Shown here: positions 26,812-36,729 of the stretch, in pieces
Layout of the letters: the number at the start of each line of letters is the position of its first letter
How positions within the stretch are numbered: the first letter of the stretch is position 1
DNA from: an uncultured Alphaproteobacteria bacterium
GTDB lineage: Bacteria > Pseudomonadota > Alphaproteobacteria > CAAHEQ01 > UBA3637
DNA: 64,000 bases
Direction of reading: 5' to 3'
NCBI GenBank assembly: GCA_944392125.1
Contig: CALXVP010000004.1
Location: 52,979-116,978, forward strand
Program-made: the position numbers and the translations under genes
The notes under the pieces: model-generated
Told to the model about the DNA's origin: nothing
Database searches by the model: none
What the model saw: only the letters and a program-made list of their open reading frames with translations

Positions 26812-29800
26812 ATGCCAAAGAATGGATTATTTAATGAAGCTACTAGGGTTCAAATGCCTGCCCTGGTCCATTTGACACGCATTGGATATCACTATTATGG
26901 GAAAATATCGGATGATATGGCTGGCATTGATTATGATGCCGATACAAATATTTTAACAAAGGTTTTCAGAAAACAATTCATAAAGCTCAATCCAGAACAC
27001 ACTGGTGATGTAGAAGAAGTACTAAGAACTATAAGGCAAGAGCTTGATAACGATGATCTAGGAAAAAGTTTTTATAAAAGATTAGTCAGTGTATCACCAA
27101 TTCGTTTGATTGATTTTGAAAGGCCTGAAAATAATATTTTTCATTGTACGGCTGAATTTACATGTAAAAATGGGGATGATGAATTTAGACCCGATATTAC
27201 ATTATTTGTGAATGGGTTACCATTGGTTTTTATAGAGGTAAAAAAGCCAAATAATCCAGGGGGTGTGCTTGCAGAAAGCAATAGAATGAATGAGCTCAGA
27301 TTCCCCAATAAAAAATTTCGTCGTTTTTTAAATATTACACAATTTATGATTTTCTCAAATAATATGGAATATGATGCCGAAGGAGGAATAGTACCAATAC
27401 AGGGGGCTTTTTATTGTACTACGGCTCATAAATCAGCCCCTTTTAATTGCTTTAGAGAAGAAAATACTTCTAATTTCCCAGTAGCTCCATATAATAGAGA
27501 TTACAGCTATAAGGATATTGATCCTACAACAGAGCATGCAATTCTCTCTGATTTTAATGTACAAGTTATACATACATCTCCAGAATATCAAACAAATCTA
27601 AATACATATACTCCAACAAATAGACTTATAACATCAATGTGTAGTCCAGAAAGACTGCTGTATATTATTAAGTATGGAATAGCTTATGTACATATGGAAC
27701 GAGAGGTGGATGGAAAAATAGAGGTCACTGACCAAAAACACATTATGAGATATCAGCAACTTTTTGCTTCATTAGCAATAAAAGATAAACTTGCTGCAGG
27801 TGTTAAATCTGGAGTAATATGGCATACTCAGGGCAGTGGAAAGACCGCTTTATCTTACTATCTTTCTGGAATTTTAACAGATTTTCTGGCTCAAGATCAT
27901 AAAGTAGCAAAATTTTATTTTATTGTTGATAGACTTGATTTACTTGAGCAAGCTTCACAGGAATTTGAAGCAAGAGGATTAAAAGTAAAAACGGCCAATA
28001 CTAGAGAAGAGTTAATGGCTCAATTTAGACAAAATCAAGCCATGGAGGGTGTCACTGGGGAACGTGAAATTACTGTTGTTAATATACAGCGTTTTGCAGA
28101 AGATAAAACGAAAATTGATTTGCCAAATTATGCAACTAACCTGCAACGCATTTTTATTATTGATGAAGCACATAGAGGATATAATCCCAAAGGGTGTTTT
28201 TTAGCACACTTATTTGATGCAGATCCTCATTCTATTAAGATTGCACTAACAGGTACACCTTTATTAAAGGAAGAAAGATCTTCTTGGAAAGTCTTTGGAG
28301 AATATCTACATACGTATTATTACGACAAATCAATCCAAGATGGATATACCCTAAAGATTATTAGAGAAGATATAGAAACTTCATACAAAGAGAAACTTTC
28401 CGAAATATATGAAAACTTGAGTACACTTGTACAAAAAAAGGAAATTAAAAAGAGCGCTATCATAGAGCACGATTCATACGTCAAAGAATTATTGCGATAT
28501 ATTATAAGTGATTTGAAGAGATTCCGAATGTTGCATGGTGATAATTCTTTGGGAGGTATGGTAATATGTGAAACCAGTGAACAGGCTCGGAAGCTATTTA
28601 CATATTTTGATGAAATACAACGCGAAATAAACAAATCATCCTCTAATCCCTCTAAACTTAAAGCAGGATTAATATTACATGACAGTGATGATAAAGAAAC
28701 AAGACGGCAAATTGTATCAGCATTTAAGAAGGAGATGACGATTGATATTCTCATAGTTTTTAATATGCTATTGACTGGATTTGATGCTCCTCGTCTTAAA
28801 AGATTATATTTTGGTAGAAAGTTAAAAGATCATAATTTACTCCAAGCCATAACCAGAGTGAATAGACCCTATAAAGACAACCGTTATGGTTACGTCATTG
28901 ATTTTGCAGACATAAAGAAAAATTTCGATGAAACCAATCAAGCATATTTACAGGAACTAAATAGATTTAATAATCCTGATGAAACTGGAATTGGAAATAA
29001 TACAGATACTTATAAGCAGATAATTGAAGATAAAGATGCTATAGTTGAGCAGATGAAGGAAATACGGCAAACGTTATTTGATTATACAACAGATAATGTC
29101 GAAGAATTCAGTCATGAGATATCATCTGTTGATGATAAAAAAACATTACTAGAGCTCAAAAAAGTTTTAATCTCTGCTCGTGATTACTGTAATTTAGTCA
29201 AGACGTTTGGAGATAATGAGTTAAAAGAAAAATTCAAAGGATTAGAAATTACAAAATTACCACAAATGATTTCCGAAGTACAACGCCATATTGATAACAT
29301 TAATCAAAAAGAAGCCTTTTACACTGACGATTCTACAAGACAAATTATTAACCAGGCAATGGAGGATATAACTTTTGATTTTCATAAAATTGGCGAAGAA
29401 GAAATGAAAATAATTTCCGGAGGTGCTGAACTTAATGAAAAATTCAGTAGAACAGTAAGGGAATTTACATTAAATTTTGACCAAGAAGATCCTGAATATA
29501 TTACATTAAGAGAAGCTTTTATGCAGAGATTTAAGGAACATGGTTTTGTAATCAGTACAGTAGAAGAGTATAACGAGAATTCTCGTGCACTTGATGAAAT
29601 TTTATCAAAATTAACAGACCTTCAAAAAAAGAATACAACACTATTACGAAAATATAATGGAGATGTAAAATTTGTAAGAATACATAAAAGAATACGAGAG
29701 AAAAATACAGAAAGAAAATCTCTAGGGCAAAAACCTATTATTTCATTCTATGAAGATAACATTCTTCAAACATTAATGGGAATAAAAACAATTATTGATC

Positions 29801-29985
29801 AAAAAGTATATGACCGTAATGATATATTAAAAAAGGATGCGTATTTTGAACGGACGGTTATGACTGAAATAACAAATGGAATGGACGCAATGGGAATAGA
29901 TAGTGTACGAGATGATAGATTATTTATTCAATCAAGAATCTCGAAGCAATATTTAGAGCAATACAATCAAACTTATGCAATGTAA
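26812..29985 (+). CDS. hsdR: type I restriction enzyme, R subunit
   Basis: 1057 residues. An N-terminal PD-(D/E)XK nuclease is indicated by RPDITLFVNGLPLVFIEVKKPN. The SF2 translocase follows: Walker A QGSGKTALSYYL, DEAHRGY, ALTGTPLL and the late helicase region LLTGFDAPRLKRLYFGRKL with ITRVNRPY. The helical C-terminus contacts HsdM. It translocates and cuts unmodified DNA as part of the HsdR2M2S1 complex. GACAGGAG is upstream. The hsdM start lies 10 bases downstream. Confidence 0.92.
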   Translation: MPKNGLFNEATRVQMPALVHLTRIGYHYYGKISDDMAGIDYDADTNILTKVFRKQFIKLNPEHTGDVEEVLRTIRQELDNDDLGKSFYKRLVSVSPIRLIDFERPENNIFHCTAEFTCKNGDDEFRPDITLFVNGLPLVFIEVKKPNNPGGVLAESNRMNELRFPNKKFRRFLNITQFMIFSNNMEYDAEGGIVPIQGAFYCTTAHKSAPFNCFREENTSNFPVAPYNRDYSYKDIDPTTEHAILSDFNVQVIHTSPEYQTNLNTYTPTNRLITSMCSPERLLYIIKYGIAYVHMEREVDGKIEVTDQKHIMRYQQLFASLAIKDKLAAGVKSGVIWHTQGSGKTALSYYLSGILTDFLAQDHKVAKFYFIVDRLDLLEQASQEFEARGLKVKTANTREELMAQFRQNQAMEGVTGEREITVVNIQRFAEDKTKIDLPNYATNLQRIFIIDEAHRGYNPKGCFLAHLFDADPHSIKIALTGTPLLKEERSSWKVFGEYLHTYYYDKSIQDGYTLKIIREDIETSYKEKLSEIYENLSTLVQKKEIKKSAIIEHDSYVKELLRYIISDLKRFRMLHGDNSLGGMVICETSEQARKLFTYFDEIQREINKSSSNPSKLKAGLILHDSDDKETRRQIVSAFKKEMTIDILIVFNMLLTGFDAPRLKRLYFGRKLKDHNLLQAITRVNRPYKDNRYGYVIDFADIKKNFDETNQAYLQELNRFNNPDETGIGNNTDTYKQIIEDKDAIVEQMKEIRQTLFDYTTDNVEEFSHEISSVDDKKTLLELKKVLISARDYCNLVKTFGDNELKEKFKGLEITKLPQMISEVQRHIDNINQKEAFYTDDSTRQIINQAMEDITFDFHKIGEEEMKIISGGAELNEKFSRTVREFTLNFDQEDPEYITLREAFMQRFKEHGFVISTVEEYNENSRALDEILSKLTDLQKKNTTLLRKYNGDVKFVRIHKRIREKNTERKSLGQKPIISFYEDNILQTLMGIKTIIDQKVYDRNDILKKDAYFERTVMTEITNGMDAMGIDSVRDDRLFIQSRISKQYLEQYNQTYAM

Positions 29986-29995
29986 AGGAGCAACT

Positions 29996-31633
29996 ATGTC
30001 TGAAGATATTAAAGAAAAAACGATGGCTCTTATTGATTCCTTGAAGTCTACATGTCAGTCATACGGCATGGGAAACGATGGTAATGAATATAAAGTCATC
30101 ACTCAAGTTTTTCTTTATAAATTTCTAAATGATAAATTTGGTTATGAGGTCAAAAAAATAAGTTTTAAACTTGCTAACACTGAAAAATGGGAAGTTGCAT
30201 ATAGTGATATGTCTCAAACAGAAAGAGAGAAACTTTTTGATACACTTTCACCAGATATTCCTAGATTAAATCCAGAACATTTGATCGCAAATCTTTGGAA
30301 TCAACAAACAAAGGGGGATTTTGACTTAATTTTTGACAACACAATGATTGATATCGCTGATAAAAATGCAGATATTTTTTTTACTCAAACAACCCAAAGA
30401 ACCAAAATTCCATTGTTCGAAAAACTTACAAATTATATAACCGATGATGCTGCACGCGCACCTTTTGCGCGTGCACTAGTTGATAAATTAGTAAATTTTT
30501 CATTTGAAAGCGCATTCTCAAAAAGTTATGACTTTTTTGCCCATATTTTTGAATATTTAGTAAAGGATTATAATACTAACAGTGGGGGAAAATATGCTGA
30601 GTACTATACTCCTCATGCCATTGCCACAATTATGGCAAAATTATTGGTTGATGATAATACAGATTTACACAATATAGAATGTTATGATCCATCTGCTGGA
30701 ACAGGTACATTATTGATGGCTCTTGCACATCAGGTAGGAATTGATCGTTGTACAATTTTCTCTCAAGATATCTCCCAAAAAAGTAATAAAATGATTAAGT
30801 TAAATCTCATACTAAATGGGATGGTTTCTTCTTTGGACCACGCTATCCAAGGAAATACTCTAACTAGTCCTTACCACAAAAGCGATGATGAACAAAATTT
30901 AAGATCATTTGATTATATCGTATCTAATCCTCCATTTAAGTTAGATTTTCCAGAAGAACATAAGCAATTAAAAAGCATGACTTCAAGATTTTGGGCTGGT
31001 GTTCCTAATATTCCTAAGGAGATAAACCCTCAAAAACCCAAAATGGCTATTTATACTCTGTTCTTACAACATGTGATTAATTCTTTAAAAAAAGATGGAA
31101 AAGCTGCGATAGTTGTTCCAACAGGATTTTTAACGGCGCATAGTGGAATAGAAAATAAAATTTTGAAACATATTGTTGAGAAAAGGGTTGTTTTTGGGGC
31201 GATTAGTATGCCTTCTAATGTTTTTGCATCAACCGGAACAAATGTGTCCGTATTGTTTTTAGATAATTCAAAAAAATCTGAAAATGTCATTTTGGTGGAT
31301 GCTTCTAAATTAGGCGAAGATTATAAAGATGGAAACATTACAAAACATCGCTTAAACAAGACTGAGATTAATAAAATTATTGAAACATTTCAAAAAAGAG
31401 AAACAATTGATGACTTTTCGGTAATTGTTTCATACGATCAAATCAAAGAAAAAAATTATTCATTAGCAGCAGGACAATATTTTGATATTAAAATTGAGTA
31501 TGTAGACATAACGGCTGAAGAATTTAAAACCAAAATGGATGGTTTTAAGGCTAATCTAAATGAATACTTCAAACAATCTAAAAAGTTAGAAGAAGAAATT
31601 AACAAGCAACTTGGAAATTTGAAGTATGAGTAA
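29996..31633 (+). CDS. hsdM: type I modification methyltransferase, M subunit
   Basis: 545 residues from the ATG at 29996, which has AAAGGAGC in front; an earlier in-frame start overlaps hsdR. The N-terminal HsdM domain precedes the AdoMet motifs (KYAEYYTPHAIATIM, DPSAGTGTLLMALA) and the catalytic NPPF in IVSNPPFKLDFPEE, typical of N6-adenine methyltransferases. Its last bases overlap the next gene, so hsdM and the HEPN-motif gene are coupled. Confidence 0.92.
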   Translation: MSEDIKEKTMALIDSLKSTCQSYGMGNDGNEYKVITQVFLYKFLNDKFGYEVKKISFKLANTEKWEVAYSDMSQTEREKLFDTLSPDIPRLNPEHLIANLWNQQTKGDFDLIFDNTMIDIADKNADIFFTQTTQRTKIPLFEKLTNYITDDAARAPFARALVDKLVNFSFESAFSKSYDFFAHIFEYLVKDYNTNSGGKYAEYYTPHAIATIMAKLLVDDNTDLHNIECYDPSAGTGTLLMALAHQVGIDRCTIFSQDISQKSNKMIKLNLILNGMVSSLDHAIQGNTLTSPYHKSDDEQNLRSFDYIVSNPPFKLDFPEEHKQLKSMTSRFWAGVPNIPKEINPQKPKMAIYTLFLQHVINSLKKDGKAAIVVPTGFLTAHSGIENKILKHIVEKRVVFGAISMPSNVFASTGTNVSVLFLDNSKKSENVILVDASKLGEDYKDGNITKHRLNKTEINKIIETFQKRETIDDFSVIVSYDQIKEKNYSLAAGQYFDIKIEYVDITAEEFKTKMDGFKANLNEYFKQSKKLEEEINKQLGNLKYE

Positions 31634-32369
31634 TTTGTCAACTGCAGATAAAAAATATCTTGAGAATGCTTTGAGATTAGATACTAGTCCAATTGTGCAC
31701 TTTGATTTTTACTCATTTTTTAATGAATTAGGAATTGATATTGATAATCCCAAGTATTCGTCAGATGGAACAACAAAAACTGCACGAATTAGAAAGTTTT
31801 GGGAACTAGAGAGTAACCAACTTGTAGGTCGTTCAATTCTTGAATTAGCCGCATTATTTAGAAATCAAGAACTTAGATCTCTTATGTTTGTTAAATTTAG
31901 CACAAAAATTGAAAAAATCGGTCAAAAACTCATGATGTATGATGAGATAGAAAACAAACCTTTACAACAAAAAAAGCACAGTAATAGTAAAGACTTAACA
32001 ATAGAATTAAGACCTGAAATATATGAGCACGTAAAACGCTTTATGGATAATGAAGATTATTTTCATGCAGTAGAAGAAGGTTATAAGATTGTTAGGCGCA
32101 AATTACAGGAATTGACAGGAGAAGAGCAAGCACATAAAGCATTTAAAGAAGAAAATTACTTAGTTATATTTGGTCATCAACCAAAAGATGGCATAGAAAA
32201 AGACTTTTTTGAAGGAATTAAGTTTCTAAATATGGCAATACAAAACTTTCGTAATGAAAAGGCACACGATATAGCTAAACCATTAAGTAGAAACCTTGCT
32301 ATTCATTACCTAGCATTAACAAGTTTAGCCTATGATTTGATTACAAGGAATGAGGAAGATAAGGACTAA
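31626..32369 (+). CDS. TIGR02391-like protein with a HEPN RNase motif
   Basis: 247 residues, starting inside the end of hsdM. The C-terminal about 100 residues (EIYEHVKRFMDNEDYFHAVEEGYKIVRRKLQ, then FLNMAIQNFRNEKAHDI) match the TIGR02391 type, and RNEKAH fits the R-x4-H signature of HEPN ribonucleases. The N-terminal half is variable. Placement between hsdM and an AAA ATPase, both of which it touches, suggests a restriction-linked effector. Enzymatic activity is inferred from the motif only. Confidence 0.65.
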   Translation: MSNLSTADKKYLENALRLDTSPIVHFDFYSFFNELGIDIDNPKYSSDGTTKTARIRKFWELESNQLVGRSILELAALFRNQELRSLMFVKFSTKIEKIGQKLMMYDEIENKPLQQKKHSNSKDLTIELRPEIYEHVKRFMDNEDYFHAVEEGYKIVRRKLQELTGEEQAHKAFKEENYLVIFGHQPKDGIEKDFFEGIKFLNMAIQNFRNEKAHDIAKPLSRNLAIHYLALTSLAYDLITRNEEDKD

Positions 32370-32371
32370 AG

Positions 32372-33751
32372 ATGTTTATCCAAAGCGTAGATATCAAGAA
32401 TTACAAACTTTTTAAGGATACTTTCTCCGTAGATTTTAATGTTCCTGACGGTGTAATGATAGGAAGTGGTTTAACAGTACTTTGCGGAGAAAACGGCAAT
32501 GGTAAGTCATCTATTTTGGAATCTATTGCGCTAGGACTTCAAGATTATAGAAGTGAAAATTTTTCTATTGAGCACATAAATGATTTAAGCAAAAAAGTAA
32601 ATATAGACATTCATGCCTCAACACCATTTGAAGTAAAGAGTTTTTTACCTAAAAAAACATTTAATGCTACAGGTTTTTCCTTTATTGCCAATAAGAGACA
32701 AAGAGCTAGTGGAAATTTATATGGGAGTCTTGTTGTTTCTGGTCGTAAGCTAATTCCAGAAACAGAAGAAGTAGATTATGAACTACGCTGTGAAGGATTA
32801 ACACCTTTTGGGGCACAAAGATATGAACAACCCACTTTATTATTTTTAGATAAAAATAGAATATATCAAACGCGTAAAGGTTCAACAACTTCAACAAATT
32901 TTGATTATTTATTAGAGAGATTGAGTTCAGCTCCACAAAGTGTGGAGGGAGAAATCCCCGAGTATATATTACCAAATAATCATCCACTAAAAAAAGTATT
33001 TTCAAGCTTTGAAAGTGCATTCAACATCCCATTAAGGTTATATAAAAACAATCCGATAAACCAAATGGAAAACGCATTTGTAGCTTTGTGTACAGAAAAT
33101 AATAATATTATTAAATTGGGCAACCTAGGTTCTGGATATGAAATGTTTTTCTCTATATTGTGGGCAGTAGAACGTTCTCGCTCTGAGACAAGAGATTTGA
33201 TTATTTTACTTGATGAACCCGAACTACATTTACACCCAGGACTACAACAAAGGTTGATTAACCTTTTAAATAATATATCAAAAGATATCCAAATTATAAT
33301 CGCAACCCATAGTCCGTTGTTTGTTAAACAACTAAAAAATGAAAATACAAAATTTCACATACTACATAAAGACAATACAGGAGTATCTTTGCAAGGACTA
33401 AGAGAACAGAAAATAACCGATTACTTGTCATTAAATGAAGTCAATTTTATGGCTTTTGGACTTTATACTGAAGAATATTTTAACGAATTATATGAAACTT
33501 TGTATAGAAAAGCCAAAGAAGAAGATAATTCAATAGATTCTCCTTATACTTTTGATAAAAAGTTTTTTATACAAAAATATTCTTTAATTGCCGATAAACC
33601 ATACAAAGCAAGTAATGATAGTAAAAAAGTATCATATATAACATTTGTACGCAACGTTATACATCATAGAGTGGATTATACGAACGCAGGTATGGAATAT
33701 ACAGACGATGAATTTAAGAGAGCTGTTAATACAATGAGGAGTTATTTGTGA
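32372..33751 (+). CDS. AAA ATPase embedded in the hsd operon (RloA-like)
   Basis: 459 residues. Walker A is CGENGNGKSSILESIALGL. The signature region is around GNLGSGYEMFFSILWAVERS. Walker B with the ABC-type glutamate is LIILLDEPELHLHPGLQQ, and the switch His is in IIATHSPLFV. The C-terminal 110 residues have no clear nuclease motif. This is the ABC-like AAA class seen in OLD, RloA and PrrC-like proteins. Its stop overlaps the hsdS start (TGATG), so it is cotranslated with hsdS. Confidence 0.8.
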   Translation: MFIQSVDIKNYKLFKDTFSVDFNVPDGVMIGSGLTVLCGENGNGKSSILESIALGLQDYRSENFSIEHINDLSKKVNIDIHASTPFEVKSFLPKKTFNATGFSFIANKRQRASGNLYGSLVVSGRKLIPETEEVDYELRCEGLTPFGAQRYEQPTLLFLDKNRIYQTRKGSTTSTNFDYLLERLSSAPQSVEGEIPEYILPNNHPLKKVFSSFESAFNIPLRLYKNNPINQMENAFVALCTENNNIIKLGNLGSGYEMFFSILWAVERSRSETRDLIILLDEPELHLHPGLQQRLINLLNNISKDIQIIIATHSPLFVKQLKNENTKFHILHKDNTGVSLQGLREQKITDYLSLNEVNFMAFGLYTEEYFNELYETLYRKAKEEDNSIDSPYTFDKKFFIQKYSLIADKPYKASNDSKKVSYITFVRNVIHHRVDYTNAGMEYTDDEFKRAVNTMRSYL

Positions 33752-34980
33752 TGACCAAATTAGAAGAATATTGCTTAAATATTACAGATGGAGAACACGG
33801 CTCTGTTATAGATGATAATAATGGTAAGTATTACCTGTTAAGTAATAAAAATATGCTAGATGGGGAAGTCGTAATTACTTCTGACGATAGAAGAATATCT
33901 GAAGAGAGTTTTCGTAAAATTAATAAAAGAACAAAACTGTCCAAAGACGATGTATTGATTTCTACAGTAGGAACTATAGGAAAAGTTGCTACAGTTGAAA
34001 ATGATGTTAATTATGATTTTCAAAGAAGTGTTGGTATTATAAAATGTAATACAGATGTTTTACTACCCAAATTTTTATATTACTATCTTAATAGTCCTTA
34101 TATTCAAAATAAGCTAATTAATACAGCTAAAGGGGCTATACAAAAATGTATTTTTATAAATGATTTGAAAAATTTAGAGGTTTCTATTCCTTCAATTCCT
34201 CTGCAAAAGAAGATTTCCGAAGTTCTTGCGTTTATTGATAGCAAAATTAAATTGAATAATAAAATAAATACAGAGTTAGAAAATATGGCAAAGACTTTAT
34301 ATGATTACTGGTTTGTACAGTTTGATTTCCCTGACGAAAATAAACGACCGTATAAATCCGCCAACGGAAAGATGGTATATAATGAGGTCTTAAAGCGAGA
34401 AATACCAGAAGGTTGGGAAGTTAAAAGTTTATATGATATTGCAACTTATATAAACGGACTCGCTTGTCAAAAATATAGGCCTACTGATGAGAATAGTTAC
34501 AATGTTATAAAAATTAAAGAATTACATACTGGTTTTAATGAAGAAACAGAAAAGGTAAAGCAAAATGTTCCTTCAAAGTATTTGGTAAACGATGGAGACA
34601 TATTATTTTCATGGTCTGCTACACTTGAGGTTCATATGTGGATAGGTGGAACAGGAGTATTAAATCAGCACATTTTTAATGTTAAATCAAAATACCCGAA
34701 AAGTTTTTGTTATTATCTCTTAAACGAATATGTTAAAGTATTTAAAAAAATAGCCGAAACTAGAAAAACAACAATGGGACACATTACCATTGACCATCTT
34801 AAACAAGCATATGTTTTAGTTCCACCTTTAGGCTTAATTAATGCATTGGACAGTAAAATAAAACCAATATTTGATAGTATTATAACTAATCGCAAAGAAC
34901 AACAATCGCTTACAAATATTAGAGACTTTTTGATTCCTTTGTTAATGAACGGCCAGGTTACAATTAGCTCTGAACACTAA
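33751..34980 (+). CDS. hsdS: type I specificity subunit, expressed copy
   Basis: 409 residues from the ATG at 33751. Two target-recognition domains are separated by a central conserved helix (LQKKISEVLAFIDSKIKLNNKIN) and end in the second conserved region (LTNIRDFLIPLLMNGQV). The second domain begins with EIPEGWEVKSL. The 93 bases at 34332-34424, just before domain 2, recur inverted at 35463-35555, so the C-terminal half of the gene lies in an invertible segment. It sets the DNA sequence recognised by HsdM/HsdR. Confidence 0.9.
   Translation: MTKLEEYCLNITDGEHGSVIDDNNGKYYLLSNKNMLDGEVVITSDDRRISEESFRKINKRTKLSKDDVLISTVGTIGKVATVENDVNYDFQRSVGIIKCNTDVLLPKFLYYYLNSPYIQNKLINTAKGAIQKCIFINDLKNLEVSIPSIPLQKKISEVLAFIDSKIKLNNKINTELENMAKTLYDYWFVQFDFPDENKRPYKSANGKMVYNEVLKREIPEGWEVKSLYDIATYINGLACQKYRPTDENSYNVIKIKELHTGFNEETEKVKQNVPSKYLVNDGDILFSWSATLEVHMWIGGTGVLNQHIFNVKSKYPKSFCYYLLNEYVKVFKKIAETRKTTMGHITIDHLKQAYVLVPPLGLINALDSKIKPIFDSIITNRKEQQSLTNIRDFLIPLLMNGQVTISSEH
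34332..34424 (+). repeat. inverted repeat 1 of the hsdS switch (93 bp)
   Basis: Exact inverse match to 35463-35555 over 93 bases, coding for DENKRPYKSANGKMVYNEVL and on to EGWEVK in both orientations. It ends where the two target-recognition domains diverge. Confidence 0.92.
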
Positions 34981-35555
34981 CTTGACCATTCATAAGCAAT
35001 GGTAATAGAAAATCTCTTAAATAGGCAAGATGCATATTTTCTTTTTTTAAGGTATCAATCTTGGATAAGCACAAATTTAAGGGATATAGTAAGTTTGTAT
35101 TATCGGGGATTATAACTTTTGTATTCTCAATATCACCCTTGGTAATAAACTTAACAATTGAACCGTTAGCTCCCTGTGTAAATAATTTTATGGAATCAAT
35201 TAATGATTTGTGCATCATACCTATATAATCAGTGTTTTTTGGAAACAAAACGTATGTGCGTTGATAAGCATTAAAGCACCCTTCATAATATTTAACATTA
35301 AAATTACCATTTCCTGCAACTAAAACGGCTTTTCCTTCAAAAGCGTAACTATCACATTTTAAGACATCATCACCGCAAGTAAAAAAAGCATATTTTCCAT
35401 TAGAAGTAGCAAAATTAGCATCTTCTTTTCCTGTCACAACATTACATAAATCTTTTATATTCTTAACTTCCCAACCTTCTGGTATTTCTCGCTTTAAGAC
35501 CTCATTATATACCATCTTTCCGTTGGCGGATTTATACGGTCGTTTATTTTCGTCA
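34964..35555 (-). pseudogene. silent inverted hsdS half-gene
   Basis: On the minus strand the shared repeat leads into a different target-recognition domain (EGWEVKNIKDLCNVVTGKED, then FFTCGDDVLKCDSYAFEGKA) and ends with LRDFLLPLLMNGQVSVQS. It faces the expressed hsdS tail and overlaps it by 17 bases. An ATG at 35515 exists but there is no promoter or ribosome site, so it looks like a storage cassette rather than an expressed gene. Inversion between the 93-bp repeats would attach it in frame to the N-terminal half of hsdS. Confidence 0.88.
35463..35555 (-). repeat. inverted repeat 2 of the hsdS switch (93 bp)
   Basis: Partner of 34332-34424. The invertible segment between the outer ends is about 1.2 kb. 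The serine invertase starts 40 bases beyond it. Confidence 0.92.
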
Positions 35556-35594
35556 TTTATTGCATTATTAGTGCGTCAACAATGGAGGTTATAA

Positions 35595-36194
35595 ATGATC
35601 TATGGCTACATAAGAGTAAGTACAAATAAGCAAACAACAGAAAATCAAAAATGGGAAATTCAACAATATTGTAGTAAGCGCAACATTGTTGTAGATAAGT
35701 GGGTAGAAGAAACGATAAGTGCGACAAAGGATTTAAAATCACGTAAACTAGGAAAACTGATCAAAAAACTACATAGTAACGATATTATCATTGCAAGTGA
35801 GCTTTCAAGACTTGGAAGAAAGCTATTAGAGGTAATGGCTATTCTGCATCACTGCATGAATACGGAGGCCACCGTCATTACGATAAAAGATAATTTTAGA
35901 CTTGATGCAGGGATACAGTCCAAAGTTTTAGCTTTTGCTTTTGGTCTAGCTGCTGAAATAGAAAGAAATTTAATTTCTCAACGAACACGCGATGCTCTTG
36001 CCGCCAGAAAAGCCTGTGGAATGAAGTTAGGTCGCCCTTTCGGAGCTAAAAATTCTAAATTAAAGCTAACCGGATATGAAAATACTATTATGGCTATGAT
36101 AAATAAAGGTTATACTCGAAGTGAAATAGCACGAAAATTAAAAGTGCATAGAGAAACATTAAGAGAATTTATTAAAATATATAACATACATTGA
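35595..36194 (+). CDS. serine DNA invertase beside the hsdS switch
   Basis: 199 residues, the size of Hin/Gin invertases. The catalytic domain has YGYIRVSTNKQTTENQ with Ser9 or its neighbour as nucleophile, the ELSRLGRKLLE motif and the long helix LAFAFGLAAEIERNLISQRTRDAL, then GRPFGAKN and a C-terminal helix-turn-helix (YTRSEIARKLKVHRETLREF). GGAGG precedes the ATG. Its position 40 bases from inverted repeat 2 makes it the probable enzyme for inverting the hsdS segment. Confidence 0.88.
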   Translation: MIYGYIRVSTNKQTTENQKWEIQQYCSKRNIVVDKWVEETISATKDLKSRKLGKLIKKLHSNDIIIASELSRLGRKLLEVMAILHHCMNTEATVITIKDNFRLDAGIQSKVLAFAFGLAAEIERNLISQRTRDALAARKACGMKLGRPFGAKNSKLKLTGYENTIMAMINKGYTRSEIARKLKVHRETLREFIKIYNIH

Positions 36195-36249
36195 AATTTT
36201 TAATTGTTTTTGTTATGTTATAATCATTCAAGAAAAGAAATGTATTAAT

Positions 36250-36729
36250 ATGATCAAGGTTCTATTCGTATGTCTGGGAAATATTTGTCGGTCGCCGATG
36301 GCGGAGTTTGTGATGAAACAAATGGTCGCCGAAAAAGGTCTGGCGGACCAATTTGAAATCGCTTCTGCCGCGACAGAAGGCTATAATGAAATGGTGCATG
36401 AGGCGCTGGATTACCGAGCGGCGGATATGCTTCGGCAGATGAAAGTTCCCTACACCCAACACTACTCGCGCCAAATTCGCAAGTCCGACTATGATAAATT
36501 TGACTATATTTTGGCAATGGATGATAATAATGTGCGGGATATTTTGGATATCGTTGGCGGGGATAAGGACCACAAGGTTCATCGCTTGCTGGACTTCACC
36601 CAAAATCCTCGTCCGGTTAAGGATCCTTGGTACACCGGTAATTTTGATGAAACCTATTGGGATATCGTTGAAGGTTGCGATGCATTTTTGAAGTATTTGA
36701 AAAATAAGGAGGAAAAAGAAGTTGATTAA
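36250..36729 (+). CDS. low-molecular-weight protein tyrosine phosphatase
   Basis: 159 residues. The P-loop VCLGNICRSPMAEFVM matches CX5R(S/T) with Cys at about position 8, and the general-acid loop is PVKDPWYTG. It dephosphorylates phosphotyrosine, possibly arsenate-like substrates in relatives. GC-richer codon use than the restriction operon suggests a separate origin. Its final bases overlap the acetyltransferase start. Confidence 0.9.
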   Translation: MIKVLFVCLGNICRSPMAEFVMKQMVAEKGLADQFEIASAATEGYNEMVHEALDYRAADMLRQMKVPYTQHYSRQIRKSDYDKFDYILAMDDNNVRDILDIVGGDKDHKVHRLLDFTQNPRPVKDPWYTGNFDETYWDIVEGCDAFLKYLKNKEEKEVD

